21,131 bases of DNA, from contig CAZOIK010000046.1 of the NCBI GenBank assembly GCA_964579765.1, positions 1-21,131 of the forward strand, given 5' to 3'. The translations under genes and the position numbers were made by a program. Below, piece after piece: positions 1 through 8,124 of the stretch. Every line of letters starts with the position of its first letter. Position 1 is the first letter of the stretch. The stretch comes from DATNBT01 sp964579765. Lineage in GTDB: Bacteria; Acidobacteriota; Vicinamibacteria; Vicinamibacterales; CAVVIG01. The notes below the pieces were generated by a model. The model was not told where the DNA came from, made no database searches, and was given only the letters and a program-made list of their open reading frames with translations.

Positions 1-864
<864 letters not shown>

Positions 865-870
865 GCCGTG

Positions 871-877
871 CTCCTTA
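871..877 (-). promoter_or_regulatory. Shine-Dalgarno site of metK
   Basis: Minus-strand TAAGGAG, six bases before the metK ATG. It is one of the few strong ribosome-binding sites in this window and fixes the metK start. Confidence 0.7.
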
Positions 878-922
878 AATGAGAGAGAAACTGGATTGCT
901 AGAACACTTGAGTCTAGCAGAA

Positions 923-1849
923 CTACGGCCGCGGGTGGAAGCGGCTATGGACCGCGCGCAGGCGCGCCTCCAGGACGTGGGTGTAAATCTGCGTCGTCGA
1001 GAGGTCGGCGTGCCCCAGCATCATCTGGATGGCGCGCAGGTCGGCGCCGCGCTCGAGCAGGTGCGTCGCGAAGGAATGGCGCACGACGTGCGGGCTGAGC
1101 GTGTGCGGCAGGCCGGCGGCTTTGCCGTGGCGCTTGAGGATCTTCCAGAAGCCGACGCGCGACAGCGGGCCGCCGCGCCCGTTCACGAAGAGGCGCGGCG
1201 AGCCTCTGGACGCCGTCGATGTCGCCCCCCGGGCGTGTTCGACGAGCGCCGGCCGCGCGCGGCGCTGATAGCGCGTCACCCACTCGGCGGCCTGACGGCC
1301 GATGGGAATCACGCGCTCCTTGTTGCCCTTCCCGATGCAGGTCAGATAGTGGCTCTCGAGGTGCAGGTCGGCGCCGCGGACGCCGACGAGCTCCGAGACG
1401 CGCATGCCGGTGGCGTAGAGCAGCTCGAACATGGCGCGATCGCGCAGGCCGAGCGGCGTCGAGACGTCGGGCGTCGCGAGCAGCGCGTCCACCTCGTCGA
1501 GCGAGAGAAACGTCGGCAGCGCCGGCCACGCGCGCGGCGGCTGCAGGTCGTCGGCGGGGTTGCGCGCGAGGCGGTGCTCGAGGACGAGGAAGCGGTAGAA
1601 GCCGCGGATGGCGGCCACGGCGCGCGCGACCGACCGCGGCGACAGGCCGTGGCTCATCTGCGTCCGGACGAAGCGTTCGAGCGCGCGGCGATCGAGATCG
1701 GGCAGCTGGCGCCGCGCGGCGGCGGCGAACGCGGCGAGCGCGGCGAGATCGCGCGCGTAGCTCTCGACGGTGTGCGCCGCGAGGCGGCGCTCGACGCGCA
1801 GGTGCGTCAGGAAGAGCGTGATGTCTGGGTTGCTGCCGGGACCGGCCAC
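923..1849 (-). CDS. xerD: Tyrosine recombinase XerD (chromosome dimer resolution)
   Basis: Site-specific tyrosine recombinase, expected to act with XerC at dif to resolve chromosome dimers. The 308 residues contain the N-terminal SAM-like DNA-binding domain (about 8-95) and the catalytic domain (about 115-305). All catalytic residues are visible: R150 in ATGMRVSEL, K174 in GKGNKER, H254 and R257 in SPHVVRHSFATHLL, H280 in MLGH, and nucleophile Y289 in STTQIYTH. The SPHV, GADLR and C-terminal HPR signatures match XerD better than XerC, from memory of the E. coli proteins. The start is GTG at 1849-1847 with no clear ribosome-binding site. An AT-rich stretch just upstream could give a very short leader. 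There are no signs of a prophage or integron nearby, so a housekeeping role is most likely. Confidence 0.92.
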   Translation of the reverse strand: MAGPGSNPDITLFLTHLRVERRLAAHTVESYARDLAALAAFAAAARRQLPDLDRRALERFVRTQMSHGLSPRSVARAVAAIRGFYRFLVLEHRLARNPADDLQPPRAWPALPTFLSLDEVDALLATPDVSTPLGLRDRAMFELLYATGMRVSELVGVRGADLHLESHYLTCIGKGNKERVIPIGRQAAEWVTRYQRRARPALVEHARGATSTASRGSPRLFVNGRGGPLSRVGFWKILKRHGKAAGLPHTLSPHVVRHSFATHLLERGADLRAIQMMLGHADLSTTQIYTHVLEARLRAVHSRFHPRP

Positions 1850-1899
1850 CGTGGCGACTATGATAATATGCGCGGTTCTCTTTCGAGGTTCTTGCCCTT
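1850..1899. promoter_or_regulatory. Divergent xerD/murQ promoter region
   Basis: This 50-bp gap separates the divergent xerD and murQ starts. It contains TATGATAATATG (1859-1870), a rare AT-rich patch. On the plus strand it offers TATGAT or GATAAT as a -10 element for murQ. On the minus strand it offers TATTAT (1868-1863), only about 14 bases from the xerD GTG. No good -35 hexamer lies at 16-18 bp for either direction, so the assignment is tentative. Confidence 0.4.
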
Positions 1900-2844
1900 A
1901 TGCCGGTGCACTCGAAGTGGCAGTCTCTTCCGACCGAAGCGATCAACCCCGACACGCTCGCGCTCGACAAGCTCACGCCCGCCGACATCGTCGAACACAT
2001 GCTGCTCGAGGAGCGCAAGATGCTCGCGGCCGTCCAGCGGGAGAAAGAGCGGATTGCCGTCGGCATCGAGATCCTGACCAACGCGCTGCGGCGCCACGGC
2101 CGCGTCATCTTCGTCGGCGCGGGCACGAGCGGCCGCCTCGGCGTGCTCGAGTCGTCGGAGATGCCGCCGACCTTCGGGACGCGCAACGAGCTCGTGCAGG
2201 CGATCATGGCGGGCGGCAAGAACGCGATGCTGTCGCCCCGCGAAGGCGTGGACGACAACTACGAGGAAGGCGCGCGATCGGTCAACCGCCTCCGCCCCAG
2301 CGGCCGCGACGTCGTCATCGGCGTGTCGGCGAGCGGGATGACGCAGTTCGTCCGCGGCGCGCTCACGCGCGCGCGGCGCGCCGGGTCGAAGATCATCTTC
2401 ATCACGTGCGATCCGCGGACCGAGCTGCAGACGTTCGTGGACCTCACCATCGCGCCCGGCGTCGGCCCTGAAGTCATCGCCGGGTCCACGCGGCTCAAGG
2501 CCGGGACGGCGACCAAGATCGTGTTGAACATGCTCACGACCGGCGCCATGGTCCGCATCGGCAAGACCTACGGCAACCTGATGGTGGACGTGCAGACGGG
2601 GTCGGAGAAACGGCGCGATCGCGCGCGGCGGATCGTCGCGATGATCACCGGCGTGGACGACGAGGCGGCCGACAAGCTGCTGCGGCGGGCGCGGTGGAAC
2701 GTGAAGGCCGCGATCGTCATGCAGAAGGCCGGGCTCACCTACGCCCAGGCCACGTCGCGGCTGCGCAAGGCGCACGACTTCGTCCGCGACGCGATCGGCG
2801 AAGACGCCGAAGCGCGATTGAGACAGCTCCTCGAAGTCGGCTAA
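1900..2844 (+). CDS. murQ: N-acetylmuramic acid 6-phosphate etherase
   Basis: Cleaves the lactyl ether of MurNAc-6-phosphate to GlcNAc-6-phosphate and D-lactate, a cytosolic step in peptidoglycan recycling. The 314-residue protein has a SIS sugar-phosphate-binding domain with the MurQ signature GAGTSGRLGVLESSEMPP (about 73-90). The catalytic-type glutamates are E87 in SSE and E115 in REGVDD. GVSASGMT and the helical UBA-like C-terminus (about 248-300) also fit. Length is slightly above the usual 300. ATG 1900 is the natural start; a GAGG lies upstream at a longer than usual distance. It is the first gene of a plus-strand group with a GHL10 protein and a beta-lactamase-fold hydrolase. The neighbour set resembles Gram-positive MurNAc-recycling clusters in which murQ is linked to the amidase AmiE (established for Bacillus subtilis). 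Confident call. Confidence 0.96.
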   Translation: MPVHSKWQSLPTEAINPDTLALDKLTPADIVEHMLLEERKMLAAVQREKERIAVGIEILTNALRRHGRVIFVGAGTSGRLGVLESSEMPPTFGTRNELVQAIMAGGKNAMLSPREGVDDNYEEGARSVNRLRPSGRDVVIGVSASGMTQFVRGALTRARRAGSKIIFITCDPRTELQTFVDLTIAPGVGPEVIAGSTRLKAGTATKIVLNMLTTGAMVRIGKTYGNLMVDVQTGSEKRRDRARRIVAMITGVDDEAADKLLRRARWNVKAAIVMQKAGLTYAQATSRLRKAHDFVRDAIGEDAEARLRQLLEVG

Positions 2845-2862
2845 ACTCAGCCGTACTCCCCT

Positions 2863-4068
2863 ATGCCGCGGCCCGCATCTCGACGTAGTGTCCGCCTTCA
2901 GGCGGACGCTGGCCGGCCGGTTAGAGCCGGCCGCTACGTGCTGGTGGCCACACTCGCCGTGCTGGCGGCCGTCGGCCTGCGCGCGCGCGACGAAGTGCGC
3001 GCCCTCTGGGTCGTGCGCTCGAGCCTCACGTCGCCCGAGGCCGTCGATCGGATGGTGGCCGCGGCGCAGCAGAGCGGCTTCAACACCCTGCTGCTGCAGG
3101 TGCGCGGCCTGGGCGACTCGTACTTCCTCAACGGCGTCGAGCCGCGGGCGCTCGCGCTGGCGTCGCAGCCGGCGTTCGACCCGCTCGCCGACGCCATCAC
3201 GAAAGCCCACGCGCGCGGCCTCGCCGTGCACGCGTGGATTGACGTCAACCTCGTCGCCGGCACCGACGTCCCGCTCGACCGCCAGCACATCGCCCATCGC
3301 CATCCCGAGTGGCTGATGGTGCCGCGTGAGATCGCCGCCGATCTGGCGGGGCTCGATCCGGCGGGCCCCGAATATCTGGGGCGGCTCACGCGGTTCGCGC
3401 GCGCGAAAGCCGCGGAGCTCGAGGGGCTGTATCTCTCGCCGGCCACTTCCGCGTCGGTCGAATACACGACGAGCGTCGTGCGCGACATCGTCCAGCGCTA
3501 CGACGTGGACGGCGTCCATCTCGATTACCTGCGCTACCCCGGCGCCGACTTCGACTACGGGCGCGAGACGCTCGCCGCGTTCAGCCGCGCGACCGGCGCG
3601 GCAAGCCCGGAGGCCGCGCCCGATCGCTGGCGCGCGTTCCGCATGGATCGCCTGACCGCGCTCCTCACGGAGCTCCGCCACGCGATCAAGACAGCCCGGC
3701 CCTCGGCGGCCGTGAGCGTCGCGGTCGCCCCCGAGCCGAGGCTCGCGTCCGCGGAGCTGCAGGACGTCGCGCGATGGCTCGACGCCGGCCTCGTGGACGT
3801 CGTCTGCGCGACGCCGTACACGAGCGACGGCGCCACGTTCGTGGCGCAGCTCGCGGCGGCGCAGGCCGAGGCCGGCGGGCGCGCGCTCTGGGCCGGCATC
3901 GGCGCGAACCAGCTCTCGACCGAGCAGACGCTCGACAACATCCAGGCGGCGCGGCGGCTCGGCGTCGGCGGCATCGTCCTCTTCTCGTACGACAGCCTGA
4001 TCGCGCCGGCGCGCGCGTCCGGCTATCTCACCCAGCTCGGCAAGGCCGCGTTCGGCGCGCAGTTCTGA
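2863..4068 (+). CDS. GHL10/YngK-type glycoside-hydrolase-like exported protein
   Basis: Predicted envelope or exported protein of the glycosyl-hydrolase-like 10 family (PF02638/DUF187 type, TIM barrel). Seen: an N-terminal hydrophobic segment (about 26-40), ALWVVRSSL (about 47-55), LLLQVRG, the helix AITKAHARGLAVHAW and the strand/acid motif YDVDGVHLDYLRYP (about 212-224), all in the expected order. Exact substrate is unknown; family members are thought to act on glycans, and the murQ context suggests peptidoglycan-derived sugars. The first 25 codons are unusual: 2883-2939 is a palindromic repeat element read as protein. If that is an insertion, the older start may be GTG 2938, which opens directly into the signal segment. 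No convincing ribosome-binding site precedes either start. It begins 18 bp after murQ and ends 5 bp before the next gene. Confidence 0.8.
   Translation: MPRPASRRSVRLQADAGRPVRAGRYVLVATLAVLAAVGLRARDEVRALWVVRSSLTSPEAVDRMVAAAQQSGFNTLLLQVRGLGDSYFLNGVEPRALALASQPAFDPLADAITKAHARGLAVHAWIDVNLVAGTDVPLDRQHIAHRHPEWLMVPREIAADLAGLDPAGPEYLGRLTRFARAKAAELEGLYLSPATSASVEYTTSVVRDIVQRYDVDGVHLDYLRYPGADFDYGRETLAAFSRATGAASPEAAPDRWRAFRMDRLTALLTELRHAIKTARPSAAVSVAVAPEPRLASAELQDVARWLDAGLVDVVCATPYTSDGATFVAQLAAAQAEAGGRALWAGIGANQLSTEQTLDNIQAARRLGVGGIVLFSYDSLIAPARASGYLTQLGKAAFGAQF
2883..2939 (+). repeat. REP-like palindromic element (copy A) forming the N-terminus of the GHL10 gene
   Basis: The 57-bp element is bounded by ACGTAG (2883-2888) and its inverted copy CTACGT (2934-2939). 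Between them are two perfect hairpins: GTCCGCC-TTCA-GGCGGAC (2890-2907) and GGCCGGC/GCCGGCC with an 8-base loop (2911-2932). Folded, this is a three-way junction. The head ACGTAGTG and a TTCA-like loop recur at 18098-18121. The architecture is that of REP/RAYT-type elements; a mobilising TnpA-REP gene is not in this window. Confidence 0.75.
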
Positions 4069-4073
4069 CGGCC

Positions 4074-5102
4074 GTGACTCCGGTGGTCCACGCCGCGCGC
4101 GACGTCCTCCTTCGCGCGCGCGAGGCCGGTGTCTTCCCCGCCGCCGCCGTCGAGGCCGGCGACAGCACGCGGCCGCTCTGGCAGGAGGCGCTCGCCACGC
4201 CGCTCGACACGCCGTTCGATCTCGCGTCGCTGACCAAGCCGGTCGCCACCGCGTCGGTGCTCATGCGGCTCGTCGAAGCGCGGCGCGTCGCGCTCGACGA
4301 TCTGGTGGCCGACGCCTTCGGCGAGTGGCGCGGCGCGGACCGCGAAGCGGTCACCGTCCGCGATCTGCTGGAACACGCGTCGGGGCTGTCGGCGCGGCTC
4401 GTTGACGCGCCGCCGTCGGGACGCCGCGAGTTCGAGCACGACATCTGCGTGATGCGGCTCGAATACCCGCCGCGTACGCGATCGATCTACAGCGATCTCG
4501 GCTTCATCCTGCTGGCGTTTCTGGCGGCGGATCGCGGCGGGGCTCCGTTCGACGCGCAGTTCCGCACGATCGTCGAGCGGATGGCGCCAGGGCTGGTGTT
4601 CACGCCGGAACGGGAGACGAAGGCGCGGGCGGCGCCGACCAGCGCGATGCCGAAAGACCTGCGGCGCGGCGAGACGCTGCGCGGCGTCGTGCACGACAAC
4701 TACGCCGCGGCGCTTGGCGGCGTCGCCGGCCACTCCGGGCTGTTCGGATCGGCGGCAGATGTAGGCGCGTTCGCGCGCGTGGTGCTGCGCGCGTCGCGCG
4801 GCGACGGCAGCACGCCGGCTCCGTTCACGCCGGCGATGGTGCGGACGTTCACCACGCGCAGCCGCGTGCCGGGCAGCTCGCGCGCGCTCGCGTGGGACAC
4901 GATGCTGCCGACCTCGTCGTGCGGCACGCACATGTCCGCCTCGGCGTTCGGCCACGTCGGCTACACCGGCACGTCGCTCTGGATCGATCCCGAGCGCGAT
5001 CGCTATTTCGTGCTGCTGACCAACCGCGCGTACGGCGGCGGGACGCTGGACGAGATGCGCGACGTCCGCCGCGCCTTCCACGACGCGTTGGCAGACATGT
5101 GA
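4074..5102 (+). CDS. Beta-lactamase-fold serine hydrolase (PF00144; AmiE/esterase-like)
   Basis: Penicillin-binding/beta-lactamase-family serine hydrolase of 342 residues. The three active-site motifs are present: SLTK with nucleophile S52 and K55, YSD (Y139-D141) in place of the usual YxN, and HVGYTG (294-299) in the position of the KTG box. No signal peptide is apparent, so a cytoplasmic location is likely. The substrate cannot be read from sequence. Downstream of murQ, an AmiE-like role (removing the stem peptide from MurNAc-peptides) is attractive, but esterase or D-aminopeptidase activity is equally possible. GTG 4074 is chosen because it lies 5 bp after the previous stop and shortly before the conserved region. 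A second GTG at 4083 is possible. The frame stays open far upstream inside the previous gene, but that part looks like an out-of-frame shadow. Confidence 0.85.
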   Translation: MTPVVHAARDVLLRAREAGVFPAAAVEAGDSTRPLWQEALATPLDTPFDLASLTKPVATASVLMRLVEARRVALDDLVADAFGEWRGADREAVTVRDLLEHASGLSARLVDAPPSGRREFEHDICVMRLEYPPRTRSIYSDLGFILLAFLAADRGGAPFDAQFRTIVERMAPGLVFTPERETKARAAPTSAMPKDLRRGETLRGVVHDNYAAALGGVAGHSGLFGSAADVGAFARVVLRASRGDGSTPAPFTPAMVRTFTTRSRVPGSSRALAWDTMLPTSSCGTHMSASAFGHVGYTGTSLWIDPERDRYFVLLTNRAYGGGTLDEMRDVRRAFHDALADM

Positions 5103-5112
5103 AATGGCATCG

Positions 5113-5152
5113 CCCAATCACCCAATCACCCAATCACCAAATAGCCAAATCC
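5113..5152 (+). repeat. 8-bp tandem repeat (CCCAATCA)n
   Basis: There are three perfect copies of CCCAATCA (5113-5136) and two degenerate copies, CCAAATAG and CCAAATCC (5137-5152). It fills the gap between the convergent ends of the serine hydrolase and the 5181 pseudopilin. It is clearly AT-richer than its surroundings. Confidence 0.9.
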
Positions 5153-5180
5153 AGCGTCGCGTCGTCTTAACGACGTGCCG

Positions 5181-5879
5181 TCATCGTCCACGGCCCTGCC
5201 CGGGGTTGCCCCCGCCGGGAAGCGGGTTCACCGTCGGCCGGCCGGTCGCGGGATCGATCGTGACCGTGCGGCCGTTCGGGAGCGTCGCCGTGCGCGGCTG
5301 ACCTGCCCCGCGTCCGCCTCCCAGTCCGGGTGCGGCCGTGCCGGGCGCCTGCGCGGGCGGCGTGTAGACGAACGCCCACTCGTTGTAGTGCGAGCGCCCG
5401 TTGTAGAGGCGGATGGACTCGTCCTTGCTCTTGCTCGTCACGCCGATGACGCCGCCGGTCGCCACGCCAGGTGCCGGCGTGCCAGGCGCCGCCGCGCCGG
5501 GCGTCTGGCCCCGGCCTTGCTGACCCGGCTGCTGGCCGGGCTGCGCGGCCGTGCCTTGCGACTGCAGGATGGGAACGAAATCGTCATTCGTGATCGGATC
5601 TTTGTACTTCTTGCGGAGAAACTTCTGCTGCACGAGCACGTCGAGGCTTGGCGGATACGCGTTCGCGGTGCGGCGCTGGAACATGCCGATCGCGTGCGCG
5701 TATTGCTCGCCGCGGAACACGAGTTCTTCTTCCTTCTCGCGCTGGACCAGGTGCTTCCAGACCGGCATCGCGGCCGTCATGAGCACCGCCATCACGGCGA
5801 TGGCGACGATGAGCGCGGCCATCGCGTAGCCTTCTGCGCCGCGACGTGCAGTCGTTTCGCCTTGACCCGCTAAGTGCAT
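5181..5879 (-). CDS. Atypical pseudopilin (type II secretion/type IV pilus-like)
   Basis: A 232-residue pilin-like protein. After a basic leader (ARRGAEG), a hydrophobic segment YAMAALIVAIAVMAVL (about 18-33) fits a prepilin, with cleavage expected after Gly. The usual Glu at position +5 is absent (YAMAA instead of FTLIE). A helix with REKEEELVFRGEQYAHAI and the pilin phrase YPPSLDVLVQQKFLRKKYKDP follow, matching GspG-like proteins. The next region is rich in Q, G, A and P (about 125-160). The motif SKDESIRLYNGRSHYNEW (about 167-184) resembles the C-terminal ALDGxKYxDW of the two operon pseudopilins. A second G/P/R-rich tail closes the protein. ATG 5879 is used; ATG 5906 in the same frame would add nine residues. 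The start overlaps that of the divergent Ig-like gene. It may be a minor pseudopilin or tip subunit of the nearby machine (inference). Confidence 0.8.
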   Translation of the reverse strand: MHLAGQGETTARRGAEGYAMAALIVAIAVMAVLMTAAMPVWKHLVQREKEEELVFRGEQYAHAIGMFQRRTANAYPPSLDVLVQQKFLRKKYKDPITNDDFVPILQSQGTAAQPGQQPGQQGRGQTPGAAAPGTPAPGVATGGVIGVTSKSKDESIRLYNGRSHYNEWAFVYTPPAQAPGTAAPGLGGGRGAGQPRTATLPNGRTVTIDPATGRPTVNPLPGGGNPGQGRGR

Positions 5880-5889
5880 GGGAATTAAG

Positions 5890-7197
5890 ATGTTTAGCGT
5901 CCTCATGATATCACGCAGGCGTCTCGCCGCGCTGGCCGTCGTCTCGACGCTCGTCCTGATCGAAGCCTCGTGCAACCACGTTCCGTTGACGGCGCCGAGC
6001 GGCTCGAGCATTACGCTGACCTCCGCGACCTCGGTGATGGCGATCGGCGGGACGGCGACGATCATCGCGCAGGTGATCGAGCCGGCCGGCACGCCGCCGT
6101 CGTCCGGTACGCATGTCACCTTTTCGACGTCGCTCGGCACGATTCAGCCGAGTGAGGCGACGACCAACTCGAGCGGCCAGGCGACCGCGACGTTCACCAG
6201 CACGTCGTCCGGCACGGCGACGATCACGGCCATCTCCGGTGGCGCGTCGGTCGGGTCGAGCGGCGCGCTGAAGATCCTCGTCGGCAGCGCGGCCGTGCAG
6301 AAAGTCGTCGTCAACGCGAGCCCGGCGAGCGTGCCTGCGCTCGGCGGCTCGACGACGATTTCCGCGACCGTGTTCGACGTCAACGGCAGCTTGATGAGCG
6401 GCGTCCCCGTCACGTTCACGACGACGGCGGGCACGCTCAGTGCGGGCGTCGTCAATACCGGCGACGGCGGCATCGCGTCCACGACGCTGACGACCGCGCA
6501 GACGGCGACGGTGACGGCCAGCGTCGGGGTCGGCAACTCATCGACCACTCCGCCGGCGACGGGCACTCCCACGACCGGCACGACGCCGTCCGCGTCGGGA
6601 CAAGCATCGGCCAGCGTGACGGTGAACATCGCCGCCGCGCCGACCATCGTCATCACGCCGCCGACGTCGCCGCCGAACGCAGGTCTGCCGGCGTCGTTCA
6701 CGATCGCCGTCACGCCGGCGACGACGAACGGCAGCGCCGTGAAGGCGGTGACGGTCGATTGGGGCGACGGATCGTCAACCGAGCTCGGTGCGGTCAGCGG
6801 CAACGCCGTGGTGTCGCACGTCTACACTGACGCCGGCAACTACGTCGTCAAAGTCTCCGCGACTGACGCGTTCGGCAATACGACCAGTGTCACCAGCCTG
6901 GTCACGGTGATTGCGGCGGCTTCGGACACGATCATCATCACGCCGACGCTTCCATCGACGTGCACGACATCGGCGAACGTTTCTTTGCAGATTCAGGTAT
7001 CAGTGCCGACTGGCGTCGGCGTGAACGATGTTACGGTGGACTTCGGCGACAACTCCTCGTCGGATCTCGGAGGTCTGAACGGAACGACGACGCTCACGCA
7101 CTCATATGCGTGCCTCGCAAATCCGACCGTTACCGTGACCGTGAAGGACACGCTAAGCCGTTCGCAGCAGGGCAAGACCAGCTTCAAGATGCCGTAA
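5890..7197 (+). CDS. Secreted or lipid-anchored Ig-like (Big) and PKD repeat protein
   Basis: Predicted extracytoplasmic protein of about 435 residues with no catalytic motif. The N-terminus has SRRR, a hydrophobic stretch LAALAVVSTLVLI and then EASCNH, which could be a lipoprotein cleavage site, although Glu at -3 is atypical. Two Big-type Ig-like domains follow (about 35-125 and 130-215), then a T/P/S-rich linker (about 216-235) and two PKD-like domains: VDWGDGS near 287 with HVYTDAGNYVVKVSATD, and a weaker second copy with VDFGDNSS near 381. Such domains usually mediate adhesion or protein-protein contact. ATG 5890 is preferred because GGA lies 8 bases before it; ATG 5878 and 5905 are alternatives. 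It is divergent from a pseudopilin gene, and the start codons overlap. Whether it is a substrate or partner of the secretion system is unknown. Confidence 0.8.
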   Translation: MFSVLMISRRRLAALAVVSTLVLIEASCNHVPLTAPSGSSITLTSATSVMAIGGTATIIAQVIEPAGTPPSSGTHVTFSTSLGTIQPSEATTNSSGQATATFTSTSSGTATITAISGGASVGSSGALKILVGSAAVQKVVVNASPASVPALGGSTTISATVFDVNGSLMSGVPVTFTTTAGTLSAGVVNTGDGGIASTTLTTAQTATVTASVGVGNSSTTPPATGTPTTGTTPSASGQASASVTVNIAAAPTIVITPPTSPPNAGLPASFTIAVTPATTNGSAVKAVTVDWGDGSSTELGAVSGNAVVSHVYTDAGNYVVKVSATDAFGNTTSVTSLVTVIAAASDTIIITPTLPSTCTTSANVSLQIQVSVPTGVGVNDVTVDFGDNSSSDLGGLNGTTTLTHSYACLANPTVTVTVKDTLSRSQQGKTSFKMP

Positions 7198-8124
7198 GTA
7201 GAGCGGCCGCTCGTCTCGTTTCCGCCGCGCCACTGCTGACGCCGCTATGCGCCGAGTGACGAACTACTGATTCTTCGCTTCTCCCACCGGGCTCGACGGC
7301 CGATTGAGCGCTGAGCGCGTTCATTCCGGCCGTTGCCGCCCGCCGAACGCCGCTCCCTTTGCGTGCCGCACGCTTTCGCTCCCGTGACCGGCCGCTTGCA
7401 CGCGTGGATCAGGGTGAATCAGACGCTCCGCGCGAGGAAGACGATCGATACGCGCCGGTTGCGCCCTCGAATGTCCCGAACCGCTGGAACCTCTGAACCT
7501 TTGGAACCTCGATTCCCTCGATTGCTGGCCGTCCCGGCTGGATTGCAGGCGCCTTCCGCCCCGTTGCAGGCTGTTCCCGGCACGTTGATGCAGCCGTCCC
7601 CGAGAAATGCCGGCCGCAACGATTCCAGTGCCAGCCGGAACGGTCTCAGTGCCACTCGGAACGGGCCCACTGCCAGGCGAGACGTGCCCACTGCCAGGCG
7701 AGACGAGTGCAGTGCCAGTCAGGACGCTGACAGGGGCAGCCGCGACGATTGCATTGCCCGTCAAGACCCTGACGGTGCCGCACGCGACGGTCGCGCGGCA
7801 GAGGGAGCGTCGCGTTACGAATTTTGCGCGCCCCGGACGCCGAGATTGGTCAGCGCGGAGAACAGGCGGCGTTCATCAGATCGACATGGATCGCTGCGAC
7901 CGATACCGGCCGCAGCAGGGCCACGCAGGCCCCGCAGGGGCGACGCTGGCGGCGGATGCCGTCGCGCTCTACTCGTCGTGCGATGCGGCAGGACGGCGAG
8001 CGGGGCCCGACTGCCGGCGCGTCCGCGTCCGGCAGCCCGCGGCCAGCGTCGCCGCTGCGCGGCCGAACCACACCGCGGCGGCGAAGAGCTCAGGCCCTCG
8101 CCAGCCTCCAACTGCTGAGGTGCT
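7198..8124. other. Long stretch without a convincing gene
   Basis: About 930 bp between the Ig-like gene and the last operon pseudopilin. Open frames exist on both strands, up to 261 codons on the plus strand from a TTG at 7333. None shows a recognisable domain, a ribosome-binding site or the strong G/C third-codon bias of the neighbouring genes. The central third is a 21-bp repeat array. The flanks (7198-7477 and 7795-8124) look like unique or decayed sequence. One minus-strand frame ends with NRRVSIVF near 7430, which loosely resembles OmpA C-termini, but nothing else in it supports that. Confidence 0.6.
7478..7794. repeat. Degenerate 21-bp tandem repeat array (about 13-15 units)
   Basis: The right half is clearest: nine units of 21 bp from 7606 to 7794, starting at 7606, 7627, 7648, 7669, 7690, 7711, 7732, 7753 and 7774, with consensus close to AGTGCCAGNCGNNACG. 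Further left, the TTGC-type core recurs in the same 21-bp phase at 7520, 7541, 7562 and 7583. Two weaker units with GGAACCTC precede that. Because 21 is divisible by 3, all six frames read as 7-residue repeats, for example VPxGTxx on the plus strand. Confidence 0.85.

Noticed and set aside
865..922. SAM riboswitch before metK
   Set aside because: Only 58 bp separate xerD and metK, with no SAM-riboswitch stems visible; metK seems to be read from the xerD transcript.
923..1849. Phage or integron integrase
   Set aside because: The sequence matches XerD closely and there is no tRNA, attachment site, cassette or phage gene nearby.
1858..3681. 607-codon minus-strand open frame opposite murQ and the GHL10 gene
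   Set aside because: It is a shadow frame; the phrase SVRLKADTT in it arises from the palindromic repeat at 2883-2939, not from a protein family.
7201..7212. GAGCGGCCGCTC palindrome as a terminator of the Ig-like gene
   Set aside because: It is a palindrome without a loop and is not followed by a T-run.
7478..7794. CRISPR array
   Set aside because: The units are contiguous 21-bp degenerate repeats without constant repeats separated by unique spacers, and no cas gene is present.
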